Source: an uncultured bacterium (GTDB lineage Bacteria; Myxococcota_A; Bradymonadia; UBA7976; VGTA01). Taken from it: a stretch of DNA of 64,000 bases. The notes below the pieces were generated by a model. The model searched no databases. It worked only from the letters and a program-made list of their open reading frames with translations, and had not been told where the DNA came from. The position numbers and the translations under genes are program-made. Within the stretch, counting starts at the first letter, position 1; each line of letters starts with the position of its first letter. Positions 10,025 through 20,591 of this stretch are shown one piece after another. Location of the stretch: positions 499,579 through 563,578 of the forward strand of contig CALSSE010000003.1 in NCBI GenBank assembly GCA_943788935.1, given 5' to 3'.

Positions 10025-13000
10025 TCACTCTTCGAAGCTGCTCTTGATCCAGGTCTCAGCGCTCGATTTAAGTTTATTCATCGCGACGCAACGCTTAACT
10101 CGTCTCAAGATGTCGCGATGTTTCTCTAAGGCAGAGAGCCTAAATGAGAGCGCACCTTTATTAAATATGGACTCGAGTTGAGTGAGTGATTCTTGGTCAC
10201 AAGTCGCTCCAGCCCAACCAAGTAGTGACGCTTGGATATCCACTCGATGTCCATATCGCACGAGCTTCTCAACTTGCCCGTCTCCCTGCTCTTGACTCTG
10301 CTTGATCAGCCAGCGCCATCCTAACTGGCGAGCCCGAGGCGATCTAATCCCTCGGACAAGTTCAAGTGCATCTTCAACCCTCAGAGTCACTTGAGTATCT
10401 TTGTCTTCCTCTTTGTCTTCCTCTTTGTCTTCCTCTTTGTCTTCCTCTTTGTCTTCCTCTTTGTCTTCCTCTATTTTTGATGACGTGGACCCATCATCGG
10501 GGGAGCCTGACTCGTCATCAGAGCGATCAGTAGGAGTATTTTCTCCACTCTGTAAATCATCATTCTTGCTCTCTGTCGGCTTCAAGAGGTCAAGAGTTTG
10601 ATAAAAGAGGTCAGTGGAAATGAACTGAACCATCGCTTGAATGATTAGTAGTCTCGTTAAAGGCTGATCATCGCTCTCGGCGAGTTTACGATAGAGCTTT
10701 CTCCAGAGTTTTCGATCACCAGAGAGCGCTTGAATAAGCAGAGGATACTGGATCTGCTCTAGCTTAAACTGAGCGACATCATCTTCAAAGGCCTCTTGGT
10801 TAGAGGTCGGTCGCAAGAACTTCTTAATCTGAGCGCGCTCACGCTTTGTGAGAGAGCGGAGACCAACGCCAACCTCTGACTGATCCCATTGAGCGAGCTG
10901 CATTTGGGTGAGATGGTTGAGCGGGGATTGAGTAAACTCCGCTTTACTCATCATTACCCCTTGCAAGACACTAGAGGCCCACAGCTCGGCGAGTCCTGCT
11001 TCTTGACGGTCGCTCCCAAAATATAGAACGATTTGATTAAGATGAGTGAAGAGCAGGTCAAGGGATAAAGGATGCTCAGGAGAGAGCGCCAACTCCTTGA
11101 CACTCTTCAAATATAGCGTAGGACTCCCTTGAGGGGTCACCAACAACGTAGAGGCCATCTCGGGGATCGCTAAAAACTCATTTAATGACAAGCTCTTGGC
11201 CTTAATCAGCGCATCAAAGTGGTTATGATCTAGAGTCCATAAGTAGAGACCGCTCTGATCTAGATTAGGATGTACCCATTCGAGTGGTGCTTCCAAGGAG
11301 AGCTCATAATCTGAGCGCTCTGGTTGATCGAGTAAGAGACAATGAGCTCTAGGCGGATTATCCTTGATCCCTAGTTTGAGACAGATGGGGATCACCCACA
11401 TAGAGGGGTTCAGCTGTGGTTTCGTAGAATTCGGTGAGAAGGGTCGTTGTGAGAGCGTGAAGCGGATATCATACGAATCCCCTCTTCGAGTCTGCGACCA
11501 TTTTACATAGACTAGCGGTAACCCTGCATGATTCAGATAGCTCTCTATGATCTGTTTAAGATGTGAATCAATGTGGTTGAGCTGATAACCAAAGAGCATC
11601 ATCTGTTGACTCGGCTTCGCTGAATCACTCTGTAGAGCGGTGAAGGTCTGTCCAATTGACCTCTCGATCTCTCTATGTAAGGCTCCCCTCTCCAACCTCT
11701 GCTCACGACGATGAGTTAACCATGAGGAAATCATCTTCATGACTCCACCAAATAATTCTTCATAAGAGGACATATCCCTCTTAATCGATGTATTTTTATG
11801 GGCGGCGATATGCTCTAAGGCTTGTGTTTGATAAATAGAGTACTGATCCCCTTTTTGGAGAGCCCCTCCTCGCTCACTCCATAAGTGAGTCATAGATCGC
11901 CACCAGCTCACCGCTTCTAAGAACCGCTGGTCGACTGAGCGCAAAAGTCGCGCTTGCAAGCTCATATAGAGTTTATTGTACAGCTCGAGTTGGTCGGTGA
12001 CCTTCATGATATTCCCAAAGCGACTATGCTTATAGAACCATGACTCATCAATGAAGACCACCCCAAAACTCTTGAGATCGGGTGGTGTATACTCAGAGTG
12101 TGAGGGGAGTGAAATAAAGAGTAATGCTTGCTCTCTCGTCAGCTTCTTTTCGAGACCAGAATTGTCACGGATCAGGTCACTCCACAACGAACCTAGTCGG
12201 CCTCCATGATCTTTAATTGTCTTAAGCTGTAGCTGCTTTAGGCTCTGCTTACCCACTCGATGATGGCGACTCCCTAGCGGTGTAATCAGCTGTGCTGATT
12301 GACGTAACCGACGCTGAGCACCACCGCTCTCATACAAGCTCCACTGTAATGAGAACTTCTGGGGAGCTTCCCAATTGCCAAAACCAAAAAACAGAGGAAA
12401 AGGTTCATCACTCTCGGTATTTGACCACGTGAGCCTAATCCAGTCCGCGCTCTTCTCTGAGGAAGATGAGGTAGGAGCCGACCCTGAGCTTGAGCTTGAT
12501 CCTGAGCTTGACTCTGAGCTCAATCGCTCATGATAGAAGATGGTCGATTGGGACAGTGGGTGGCCGAAGAGTCTCATCTTCCGGCTGGCCTCGATCGCTA
12601 CTTGCCTCGGGAACGGATAGGGCTCCGTAAAAGCGGGCAGTAGCTCAGATGCTGAGGTCTCGGGGAGGTAAACAAGGTGATATTCACGTTCTCCCTCTGT
12701 GATTACAGCTCTCCCAGAGAGTTGTTTTAGAAGCGCTCTATGCTCCAAGATAAGCACATACTCACCTTCAGCGTTTTGTTGACAACTAAAGACACTCTCT
12801 CCCTCTCCATCGCTCGATTTAGAGCTTAGTATGCAGCTACCCTTAACCTTTAGTTTAGATCTACCGACTTGAGAGAGTTTCAGGTTAAAAGTTTTTTGAG
12901 CTTTACCTCCCGGTCGATCAGGTCTGAGGATAAACTTAGACTCTAGATGGTATTCCCCCTCGAGGTTTGATTGAGACCCCTCGGCTTTAGAAGCCATCGA

Positions 13001-13249
13001 TACCGGATCTAAACGTAATATATAATGAGCTGATCGAATACGAAGAGTATTCGCGGTAGACTGTGGCTTAGACTTCTTCGAGAGGACAGCCATGGAGCTA
13101 GGGGGCTTAGGTCTTATAAGTTTTATCAGTTGGCAAGCGGTTAGGTTAGATATAATCGCGAATAATACCAGTAGACGATAAACTTTAAAGTGAAGGGATA
13201 AACCCTCACCCAAGCAGAGCGGAGAGAGATGTTGAGTAATATGTGTCAT
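10025..13249 (-). CDS. Large lipoprotein, degenerate M1 aminopeptidase-like
   Basis: Predicted lipoprotein of 1074 residues: hydrophobic N-terminal segment ending in SNLTAC (lipid Cys 39). The C-terminal 350 residues resemble the ERAP1_C helical domain of M1 aminopeptidases (VRVxDA-like TLRVEDALELVRGI, then SPRARQLGWRWL), and the N-terminal beta region (HYILRLDPVS) could match the M1 N-domain. However I see no HExxH zinc motif anywhere, so it would be catalytically dead if homologous. Two low-complexity tracts occur: a Ser/Gly tract about residue 250 and EEDK six times in an acidic linker before the C-terminal domain. No clear Shine-Dalgarno precedes the ATG, so the start may differ. It is divergent from the 1977-aa lipoprotein gene. 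Confidence 0.6.
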   Translation of the reverse strand: MTHITQHLSPLCLGEGLSLHFKVYRLLVLFAIISNLTACQLIKLIRPKPPSSMAVLSKKSKPQSTANTLRIRSAHYILRLDPVSMASKAEGSQSNLEGEYHLESKFILRPDRPGGKAQKTFNLKLSQVGRSKLKVKGSCILSSKSSDGEGESVFSCQQNAEGEYVLILEHRALLKQLSGRAVITEGEREYHLVYLPETSASELLPAFTEPYPFPRQVAIEASRKMRLFGHPLSQSTIFYHERLSSESSSGSSSSSGSAPTSSSSEKSADWIRLTWSNTESDEPFPLFFGFGNWEAPQKFSLQWSLYESGGAQRRLRQSAQLITPLGSRHHRVGKQSLKQLQLKTIKDHGGRLGSLWSDLIRDNSGLEKKLTREQALLFISLPSHSEYTPPDLKSFGVVFIDESWFYKHSRFGNIMKVTDQLELYNKLYMSLQARLLRSVDQRFLEAVSWWRSMTHLWSERGGALQKGDQYSIYQTQALEHIAAHKNTSIKRDMSSYEELFGGVMKMISSWLTHRREQRLERGALHREIERSIGQTFTALQSDSAKPSQQMMLFGYQLNHIDSHLKQIIESYLNHAGLPLVYVKWSQTRRGDSYDIRFTLSQRPFSPNSTKPQLNPSMWVIPICLKLGIKDNPPRAHCLLLDQPERSDYELSLEAPLEWVHPNLDQSGLYLWTLDHNHFDALIKAKSLSLNEFLAIPEMASTLLVTPQGSPTLYLKSVKELALSPEHPLSLDLLFTHLNQIVLYFGSDRQEAGLAELWASSVLQGVMMSKAEFTQSPLNHLTQMQLAQWDQSEVGVGLRSLTKRERAQIKKFLRPTSNQEAFEDDVAQFKLEQIQYPLLIQALSGDRKLWRKLYRKLAESDDQPLTRLLIIQAMVQFISTDLFYQTLDLLKPTESKNDDLQSGENTPTDRSDDESGSPDDGSTSSKIEEDKEEDKEEDKEEDKEEDKEEDKDTQVTLRVEDALELVRGIRSPRARQLGWRWLIKQSQEQGDGQVEKLVRYGHRVDIQASLLGWAGATCDQESLTQLESIFNKGALSFRLSALEKHRDILRRVKRCVAMNKLKSSAETWIKSSFEE
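10400..10471 (-). repeat. 12-bp tandem repeat encoding EEDK, six copies
   Basis: Six perfect copies of TTTGTCTTCCTC (plus strand) inside the lipoprotein gene; on the coding strand each gives Glu-Glu-Asp-Lys. The multiple-of-three unit keeps the frame at any copy number. Confidence 0.95.
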
Positions 13250-13377
13250 ACAGTCTTATGGACGAGGAGATGATGTTGCGGATAAAAGAGATAGCATCAA
13301 CGCCGATCTCAAGATAAATATTTATCAACGATGAGTAGGGATGAGCTACGCTAAAGTGTACGATAAAGAGGTTCAAG

Positions 13378-16300
13378 ATGAACAAAAATCAACAAGTCAT
13401 CAATGAGGGTGTTCAGTGGAGACCTGCTTTATACCACAACAGCTCAGCTAGAGAGCCTCATCTCTCGATGATTCCGTATAAGGTCGCTTATCAGTATCGA
13501 AGCCTCAGTCTCACTCTGTTGCTCTTCTTTTCACTCTCTTTATCTGCCCTGATCGGTTGTGATGATCAAGAGACTACATTTGGTGAAGCGCCCCTTGATC
13601 TCCCACTCTTAGACCTCTCTGTTATCAGCGCCTGCAATGATGGTCGAGACAACGACCAAGATGACTTGATTGATTTCCCCGATGACCCCGGCTGTCTCAG
13701 TCTTAACGATATCGATGAGAGAGACTCCATAGAGGTCACAGTCTGCAATGACTCTTTGGATAATGACAATGATGGGCTCATTGACTTTAATGATCCCGGA
13801 TGCTCGGAGAGCGAGGGGGTGAGTGAGCAGAGTGAGGTCATAAGCCCCGAGTGTAATAATGGGATCGATGATGATGAAGATGGCTATGTAGACTTCCCCG
13901 CTGATGAGAGTTGTCTAGGACCTGACGCTGATGATGAGTCCCTAGAGCCTGACCTCACCGCCTGTAATAACCAACGAGATGATGACTCTGATGGCTTGAT
14001 CGATTTCCCCTTTGATCCTGGCTGTGCCTCACCACAAGATCTTGACGAACGAGATGACTTTAACGCCTCGATGATCGCTCAATGCAATGATGGCATCGAC
14101 AACGATCAAGATGGTTATGCCGATCTCGCCGACCCTCAATGCTCTACACCGACAGATCCTCGAGAGCGCTTACTTGATGATGAGGATGTCGCGGTCTGCT
14201 CTAATGGAATCGATGATGATGGAGATGGTCTAATTGATGCCCATGAGGACCCAGGATGTATAGGACCTGGCGACTCTAACGAAGAGGATACTGACTCTCT
14301 TCCCGCTTGTTCTGATGGTATAGATAACGATGCAGACGGCTATGTCGACTATCCGGAAGACAGTGGATGCTCATCAATTGGAGATCGAGAGGAAGACAAC
14401 CCGAGGGTGACTCCCGCTTGTCTAGATGGTGAAGATAATGATGGAGACGAGCTCTTTGACTATCCACAAGATCCTGGTTGCGATAGTAGCGCTGATACCA
14501 CTGAACGAGGCGCTTGTCTCGGTTCAATAGAGGTGATTGAGCTCGTCAATGATCAAGTCTATCGAGGAAGTTCTAGACAAGGTCGGTTCCTTCGACAAGC
14601 AAGCTGTGGAGGACAAGGCGCTCCAGAGTTGACCGCCATATACCAAGTCCGTAAACGTCTACGCCAGGTACGCTTCTCGACAGCGGCCGTCCCCAATGAA
14701 GAGGGAGTAGGATGGGAGACAACTCTCTATGCTCGGAGGCGATGCGATGAATCAGCTCAGGAGATCGCTTGTTCTCGTGAGCCCGTGGATGGGATCGCAG
14801 AGAATGAGCTTATCATCAATGAGCCTCCTCTAGGGCCTATCTACCTTCTCATTGATGGTGCTTCTGGGAGAGGTGGGGAATTTGAGCTCTCGGTCGTTGA
14901 GACTCCCATTGAAGCCTGCCAAAATGGGACCGATGATGATGATGATGGGACGATTGACTTCCCTCTTGATCCCGGCTGTCAATCCCCTCGAGATGAAGAT
15001 GAGAGCTCACCACTAACCCCCCCGCAGTGTGCTAATGGTATAGACGATGATGCTGATGACCTGATTGACTATCCCAATGATATCGGCTGTCGAGCCGCCT
15101 TTGATGACGATGAACTCGATGAATGTGGGCAAGGGATCCCTCTGTATCAACTTACTCCACCTCCGAGTGACTTTATTGGGGTGAGCAGCGCTGATGGAGT
15201 GAGTTCGGAGAATGTTGGAGCATGTGGGGGAATCGGTATAGAGCAAGTAATACGTTATGATAACCCTAGTCACGCTCGGCTCCACTTTGAGCTATATCGA
15301 ACTGATGGGATAGCAGAACAAGCATATCTCTATGCGCGGAGCGAAGGATGTGGGCAAGAGGAGCGACCACTGGGATGTGCGACGGCGACCATCGGTGATC
15401 CACTTTCAGGAGTCGACGACACTGAGATGCAGAACAATGAGATGCCGAGCGATGAGATGACCTCCTATGGGAGTCCTCTAACGTTACAGCTTGACAGCGT
15501 ACCACAAGGCCCAGTCTATCTCTTTATCGATCATGACCTAGAAGGTTTCCCCTTCCTCTTAAAAACCAGTCGTATACCGCTCACCCCCATGTGCGATGAC
15601 GGCATCGATAATGATGGAGATGAGCTCATTGATGCCCAAGACCCCGGCTGTGCTGGGCCTATGGATGAGGATGAGCGAGATCCCGAGGTCCTCTCTGTCT
15701 GTCATGATGGTCTCGATAATGACATCGATGGATGGACTGACTATCCTCTCGATCCCGGCTGTAGTTATTATGGGGGAGCCAGTGAGATAGACCCAGCCAC
15801 ACTACCCAGCTGCAGTAATGGGATAGATGACAATGGAGATGGATATACAGATTTCCCTTATGATATTGGCTGCGCTGCGCGAGGAGATGAGACAGAGGCT
15901 AACCTCCCGGTTCTCCCTCAATGCTCCAATCAGCGAGATGACGATGAAGATGGCCTAGAGGATTTCCCCCAAGATCCCGGTTGTGTCGCGAGAGGAGATG
16001 ACAATGAGTTAGACCTCAATACACCTCCACACTGCGCTGATGGAGTCGATAATGACCTCAATGGGATCATTGATTACCCTCTCGACCCTGGATGCTACGC
16101 GATGGGAGACCCTCGAGAGCAGCCAACTAGCACACCTCCTCAATGTAGTGACGGAATTGATAATGACCAAGATGGATTCACAGACCTTCCCTATGACCCA
16201 GGCTGCGAATCAAGCGGTGATGAGCGAGAGCTCGACCCCCTCATTACTCCTCAATGCGCTAACGACATTGATGATGATGGTAATGGGAGAACCGATTGGC

Positions 16301-19300
16301 CCGATGACCCCGGTTGCTTAACTAGAGCCGATCCAAGAGAAGATGCGATAGGAGAGTTGAACGCTCGCTGTCATGATGGTGTTGACAATGATGATGACGG
16401 CGAGGTTGACCTCGATGATCCGCAGTGCCAATCACGCACTGATAGCTCTGAGGCGATCACTCCCGCTGAGATGATGGTCACTCCTGACGACTACCAATGC
16501 GCCGATGGTCTAGATAATGATTTAGATGGAATGATCGATTGGCCTCTCGACCCAGGATGTTCCGGTCGCGGCGACTTCTGTGAGGCGGGAGGAGCTCAGC
16601 GATGCACTCTTAACTCTCCCTCTGACCCCATGCCCTTGGAGAGTGCATGTGTCGACCTCTTAAGCTCAGCGGAGCATTGTGGTGCCTGTGGATACCGCTG
16701 CGCCGATGGTCAGCTCTGCTCTAGGGGTCAGTGCATCGGTGAAGAGCCCTCACTGCGCTCTCGTCTTATGACCTGCGGGTCATTGTTACGACCGGCTGAA
16801 GAGTTTTTCATAGGACCTCTCCAAGGACAAAACTTTTTAGTGAGCGCTCAGTGTGATCCCGATGACACCGTACAAGCACTCCTCGTTACTCGATCAGGAG
16901 TCAATGGAGTCTCTCTTAACCTCTCCACGATCCAAGGCTATCTTGAGCGAGGAGGGATCGTGATTACCGAGAAAAGTATCGGACCAAGAGTCTATGGAAA
17001 ACTCTTTAATATCCCCACATTTGATTCACCACAAGTGGGCGCTTGTAGACGAAATATTCAGCCCCTCGTCAACCATCGACCCCAAGATCCATTATGGACC
17101 CTCACTCCTCACTCTACACCACCTGAGGAAGATTCTGGCTGTGGAGATGACCTCCAACAGCTTCCAGGACTCATTCGAGTCGGGGGCTGGGATGAAGAGA
17201 CAACTTCACTCGGTTATAGATCATTCGGTCAAGGACGACTTTGGGTAGTCGCTGCAGATTGGCGTGATCTAGGCGATTCGATGACTGATGAAAGTCGAGC
17301 TTTGATGGCGGCTATGATCTCAGGAGGAGGCGCGCCCCGTCGTCTAAGGGGGGTACCTGAATGTATGGACCTTATCGATAATGATCTCGACGGATACATT
17401 GATCTCTTTGATACAGACTGTACAGAAGAGCGTGATGAAACAGAGTGGTCTCATACAGAGAGTTCTTCTCTCCCTGAGTGTACTGACCAAATAGATAACG
17501 ATAATGATGGATGGATTGACTTCCCTTATGATTCATCTTGCGAGGCTGCTGGAGGCCTGAGTGAGCACTCTTTGTTCACTGACGACCCTACCGAGTGCTC
17601 GGATGGGATCGATAATGACGGTGATGGAGAGACTGATTGGCCTTGGGATAGGGCCTGTCGATGTCGGGGGGATACCTCAGAGTCTGCGGTCAATCATCTA
17701 AGAGATTGTAATAATGAACAAGATGATGATGGTGATGGACGTATAGACTTCCCTGCTGACTTAGGCTGTTTGGCGAAGTCGTGGATCAGTGAAGTCTCTG
17801 TAGATAGTCTTCAAATCTACCCAAGAGAAATCTCCCTCGACATGGGGCGAGAGGTCAACTCTGCAGCTTCAATTGATCCTGGCTGTAGTAATCTCGCTGA
17901 TGACGATAGAGATGGCTTAGTCGACTTTCCTGCTGACCCTCAATGTACTGACCCAAGAGATCCAGATGAAACTGGCGAGAGTAGCACTCTATCGCTGAGT
18001 TCTCGTAGCGCAGGCTATGCTGAGCCTCTCCCTGAGTGTATTGATGGTCTCGATAATGATGGAGATCTATTGATTGATCTCAATGACCCCCAGTGTATCG
18101 GTATCAATCATCAAGGAGGTGAAGGAGAGCCGAGCGAAATACTGCCTCTGTGTGGAGATGAGATCGATAATGATCAAGATGGGCTCATTGATTGGCCTGA
18201 TGACCTCGATTGTCTCGCTAGAGGGGCGATTGATGAGTTAAGTTGTGAATCCATCTCTGATGAGCAGATACAGCTCGGTGAGTCCCTCTCCCTTTCGCCT
18301 CTCGCTCCTGCTGACCGAGAGCTCTCTAGCTGGCTAGCTAGTTCTCCACGTCGATGTGGCGGTGAACAGAGTCATCGAGCTGGGCAATTGATTCATTATA
18401 CTCATCAAGTTGAGGGAGGTATTCGCCTCATCCTCGACCGTATACTCCTTGAGGAGAGACAGAGGCCATCGGTCTCGATCGGCATACAGAGAGGATGTGG
18501 CCCTCAAGCGCAAACCATTCTTTGTCAGCATATCGATCTCAGCTCTGATCAACCTCAAGAGCGAATGATAGATGTTCCACATCTCCTCCCCGGAGACTAT
18601 CTCATCACCATTAATGAGGCACCACTCGAGACTTGGGAGAGTCGCTATCAACCTGTACAACTGCCTCCTGATCCACGCTCTTATCAAGCTCGTAATGATG
18701 TCACCTCCATCTGTTGGCAGGACGGTGGCGCAGATAGTTTTGACTGCATGGGACGAGTAAGTATCACTTGGGAAGGTGAGGCTCTTCTCCTTAATGTTGG
18801 TTTAGGTCTACATACGATTAGACTCAATGAACAGACACACCTCCGCTATTCAAGTGACAAGCCTCACCCTAATCTATGGCGACTTCGCTTTTGGACAACA
18901 GGTCGAACTTTAGAGGGTGATGAGCTCTCGGTTCAAGTCTCTGGAAATCTCGGCTTCAATGGTCTCACGACCTTGAGATACGGAGAAGTAGATATGGCAG
19001 GATTCTCTATCCCTTATTGGTGGTATAGTGATGATATCCAAAATCCAGTTAAACCCCCCGTCTTTAGTATGTTGGTCCCTCATCATGGTATAAGCGCTCC
19101 CTTTATAGAGAGTGAGCTCTTACAAGATCAAGTCAGCCTCTCACTCAATGATACTCAAGTCCCTTTCACCTATTATTTAGCGAGTTCATATCTGCCGGTC
19201 GCTGATCTTCTTTATGCGATTGAAGCCGATTTGAGTCTCTTCGATGGGAGAGGAGAGCTACGCTTCCTCCCCACCGAAGTCCGCCTGTCGATCAACGCTA

Positions 19301-19311
19301 GAGTGGAGTAG
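13378..19311 (+). CDS. 1977-aa lipoprotein with 26 Cys/Asp-rich DNDxDG repeats
   Basis: Predicted surface lipoprotein. AGAGG at 13367-13371 supports the ATG; the N-terminus has a hydrophobic stretch and lipobox ALIGC (Cys 61). I count 26 copies of a module of about 22 residues of the form CxDGxDNDxDGxxDFPxDPGC (variants such as CNNGIDDDEDGYVDFP), each with a Cys pair and an Asp/Asn loop suited to Ca2+ binding. They are interrupted by three related beta modules (starting near CLGSIEVIELVND, CGQGIPLYQLTP and CESISDEQIQLGE) resembling pre-peptidase C-terminal domains, and by a Cys knot typical of myxobacteria (HCGACGYRCADGQLC) followed by an alpha/beta domain. The C-terminal 250 residues carry no repeats. 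A stiff Ca2+-dependent extracellular fibre is an inference. Confidence 0.8.
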   Translation: MNKNQQVINEGVQWRPALYHNSSAREPHLSMIPYKVAYQYRSLSLTLLLFFSLSLSALIGCDDQETTFGEAPLDLPLLDLSVISACNDGRDNDQDDLIDFPDDPGCLSLNDIDERDSIEVTVCNDSLDNDNDGLIDFNDPGCSESEGVSEQSEVISPECNNGIDDDEDGYVDFPADESCLGPDADDESLEPDLTACNNQRDDDSDGLIDFPFDPGCASPQDLDERDDFNASMIAQCNDGIDNDQDGYADLADPQCSTPTDPRERLLDDEDVAVCSNGIDDDGDGLIDAHEDPGCIGPGDSNEEDTDSLPACSDGIDNDADGYVDYPEDSGCSSIGDREEDNPRVTPACLDGEDNDGDELFDYPQDPGCDSSADTTERGACLGSIEVIELVNDQVYRGSSRQGRFLRQASCGGQGAPELTAIYQVRKRLRQVRFSTAAVPNEEGVGWETTLYARRRCDESAQEIACSREPVDGIAENELIINEPPLGPIYLLIDGASGRGGEFELSVVETPIEACQNGTDDDDDGTIDFPLDPGCQSPRDEDESSPLTPPQCANGIDDDADDLIDYPNDIGCRAAFDDDELDECGQGIPLYQLTPPPSDFIGVSSADGVSSENVGACGGIGIEQVIRYDNPSHARLHFELYRTDGIAEQAYLYARSEGCGQEERPLGCATATIGDPLSGVDDTEMQNNEMPSDEMTSYGSPLTLQLDSVPQGPVYLFIDHDLEGFPFLLKTSRIPLTPMCDDGIDNDGDELIDAQDPGCAGPMDEDERDPEVLSVCHDGLDNDIDGWTDYPLDPGCSYYGGASEIDPATLPSCSNGIDDNGDGYTDFPYDIGCAARGDETEANLPVLPQCSNQRDDDEDGLEDFPQDPGCVARGDDNELDLNTPPHCADGVDNDLNGIIDYPLDPGCYAMGDPREQPTSTPPQCSDGIDNDQDGFTDLPYDPGCESSGDERELDPLITPQCANDIDDDGNGRTDWPDDPGCLTRADPREDAIGELNARCHDGVDNDDDGEVDLDDPQCQSRTDSSEAITPAEMMVTPDDYQCADGLDNDLDGMIDWPLDPGCSGRGDFCEAGGAQRCTLNSPSDPMPLESACVDLLSSAEHCGACGYRCADGQLCSRGQCIGEEPSLRSRLMTCGSLLRPAEEFFIGPLQGQNFLVSAQCDPDDTVQALLVTRSGVNGVSLNLSTIQGYLERGGIVITEKSIGPRVYGKLFNIPTFDSPQVGACRRNIQPLVNHRPQDPLWTLTPHSTPPEEDSGCGDDLQQLPGLIRVGGWDEETTSLGYRSFGQGRLWVVAADWRDLGDSMTDESRALMAAMISGGGAPRRLRGVPECMDLIDNDLDGYIDLFDTDCTEERDETEWSHTESSSLPECTDQIDNDNDGWIDFPYDSSCEAAGGLSEHSLFTDDPTECSDGIDNDGDGETDWPWDRACRCRGDTSESAVNHLRDCNNEQDDDGDGRIDFPADLGCLAKSWISEVSVDSLQIYPREISLDMGREVNSAASIDPGCSNLADDDRDGLVDFPADPQCTDPRDPDETGESSTLSLSSRSAGYAEPLPECIDGLDNDGDLLIDLNDPQCIGINHQGGEGEPSEILPLCGDEIDNDQDGLIDWPDDLDCLARGAIDELSCESISDEQIQLGESLSLSPLAPADRELSSWLASSPRRCGGEQSHRAGQLIHYTHQVEGGIRLILDRILLEERQRPSVSIGIQRGCGPQAQTILCQHIDLSSDQPQERMIDVPHLLPGDYLITINEAPLETWESRYQPVQLPPDPRSYQARNDVTSICWQDGGADSFDCMGRVSITWEGEALLLNVGLGLHTIRLNEQTHLRYSSDKPHPNLWRLRFWTTGRTLEGDELSVQVSGNLGFNGLTTLRYGEVDMAGFSIPYWWYSDDIQNPVKPPVFSMLVPHHGISAPFIESELLQDQVSLSLNDTQVPFTYYLASSYLPVADLLYAIEADLSLFDGRGELRFLPTEVRLSINARVE

Positions 19312-19315
19312 CTCA

Positions 19316-19762
19316 ATGGGCTCAAGAGACTCAAGAGACAGATGTAATGATCGAGCTCAATCTATAAGCTCAACGAGCGCTATACCTCCACACCGTCCAG
19401 TGCGGGCTCTCACTCCGAGTCGTCCTCAGCAGATTGTGGACACAATCGATTCAATCGAGACAATCGAGATCATACCTGAGCTCGACGAACCCCGAGATCA
19501 CGATTCATTAAACACAACCCACCTGTTTCAGGCGCTCATCAATGAGAACCACTCTGTACTTCAAGAGATATCTCTTAGAGTGAATCGTGGTCTCATCAGC
19601 GAGGAAGTCGCGACGGAAGAACTCCTTCTATTGGCTCTCACTCATAGCCTTAATATACCACGAGAGATGGCGATGAGAGCATTGCCTTCACTTCATGAGA
19701 GCATTAGGGAAGATACAGGGCTTCTTGAGGACTTACGCTCATTGTGGAGACAAAAGCCTTAA
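19316..19762 (+). CDS. Hypothetical protein, about 148 aa
   Basis: Not recognised. ATG 19316 is preferred because GGAG at 19305-19308 gives a 7-nt spacer and the gene begins 4 nt after the stop of the giant lipoprotein, implying cotranscription. The first half is Ser/Pro/Arg-rich and probably disordered; from about residue 75 there are helices (HLFQALINENHSVLQEISLR, then EEVATEELLLLALTHSL), which could be a HEAT-like or protein-interaction helical bundle. No signal peptide. Confidence 0.6.
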   Translation: MGSRDSRDRCNDRAQSISSTSAIPPHRPVRALTPSRPQQIVDTIDSIETIEIIPELDEPRDHDSLNTTHLFQALINENHSVLQEISLRVNRGLISEEVATEELLLLALTHSLNIPREMAMRALPSLHESIREDTGLLEDLRSLWRQKP

Positions 19763-19795
19763 AATATTGAACGCTGAGAGCGTCTAAGCATGAGC

Positions 19796-20269
19796 TCAAT
19801 AGGTGATTGGCTCCCGAGGGATATGGACCCCTCCCTCTCTAAGAGTACGCCTGATTAAGGGATCAAGTCGATCTATAAGATACGCAAGAGTGGTGAGGCA
19901 GCGAGATAATTGACTCAAGCTGATCTCACTGTCTTCAAGAGGGAGCTCAATAGATGCTCTAAGTTCACCATCTCGGTCATCAAACTCAAACTTAAGGAGC
20001 TTAGACCAATAATTGATCATGAGGCATGATTGAAAGAGATCCGACTTAAAGCGCTTTCCTTCATATTTGTACAAGCGAGGACAGAGAAAACGTATAAAAC
20101 TCCCTGCCTCCTCCAAGAGAATCAAAACACCTAAGCGTGGCTGTCCCTCTGCATCTATATACGCCTCCATCTCACCAAAACCGGTTAAGAGGTTTCCCTC
20201 CGAAGTGATGGAATACCTAAATCCCCCTTCATCGAGGAGTGTTTTAATATGTGTGTAACTAGTGGCCAC
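19796..20269 (-). CDS. YbjN / Tir-chaperone-like small protein
   Basis: Small cytoplasmic protein (157 aa, GTG start). The pattern of a short helix (SYTHIKTLLDEGGFRY), five-stranded sheet (GNLLTGFGEMEAYID, LGVLILLEEAGSFIRF, LLKFEFDDRDGELRASIELP) and C-terminal helix (LSRCLTTLAYLIDRLDPLIR) matches the YbjN / type III secretion chaperone-like fold, which binds partner proteins. Function here unknown. It is convergent with the preceding gene, with 33 nt between stops and no obvious terminator. Family assignment is by pattern only. Confidence 0.6.
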   Translation of the reverse strand: MATSYTHIKTLLDEGGFRYSITSEGNLLTGFGEMEAYIDAEGQPRLGVLILLEEAGSFIRFLCPRLYKYEGKRFKSDLFQSCLMINYWSKLLKFEFDDRDGELRASIELPLEDSEISLSQLSRCLTTLAYLIDRLDPLIRRTLREGGVHIPREPITY

Positions 20270-20591
20270 AGGCTCTCATTATTCCCTTAGGTCGCTTATA
20301 TTATTGGACTAATTTAACTGCCTGCAAGAGGTTCATCTCATGAAAGGGACTCTATACGAACCCATGCTATGTTATAAATAAGAATTATTTTTACTTTTAT
20401 TAGCGATAATTATCCATGAATCCAAGTCCTAAATGAAACCGAGGCTCGTGTGGTGTGATCTCTAAACTTGAGTTATATGATGTTTACCTCCACAATGCGC
20501 GAAGATATGTTATTAGGATCTCGTCATAGCACGAGACACAAAAAACTTGGGTCGTTAATACATATAGCAGAATAAAAGGACATCACTTGTT
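20270..20591. other. AT-rich intergenic region between divergent genes
   Basis: 322 nt without a gene. It is markedly AT-rich around 20370-20415. A possible sigma70 promoter for the downstream hydrolase is TTTACC (20483-20488), a 17-nt spacer and TATGTT (20506-20511); both boxes are imperfect. No RNA gene or repeat seen. Confidence 0.3.
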
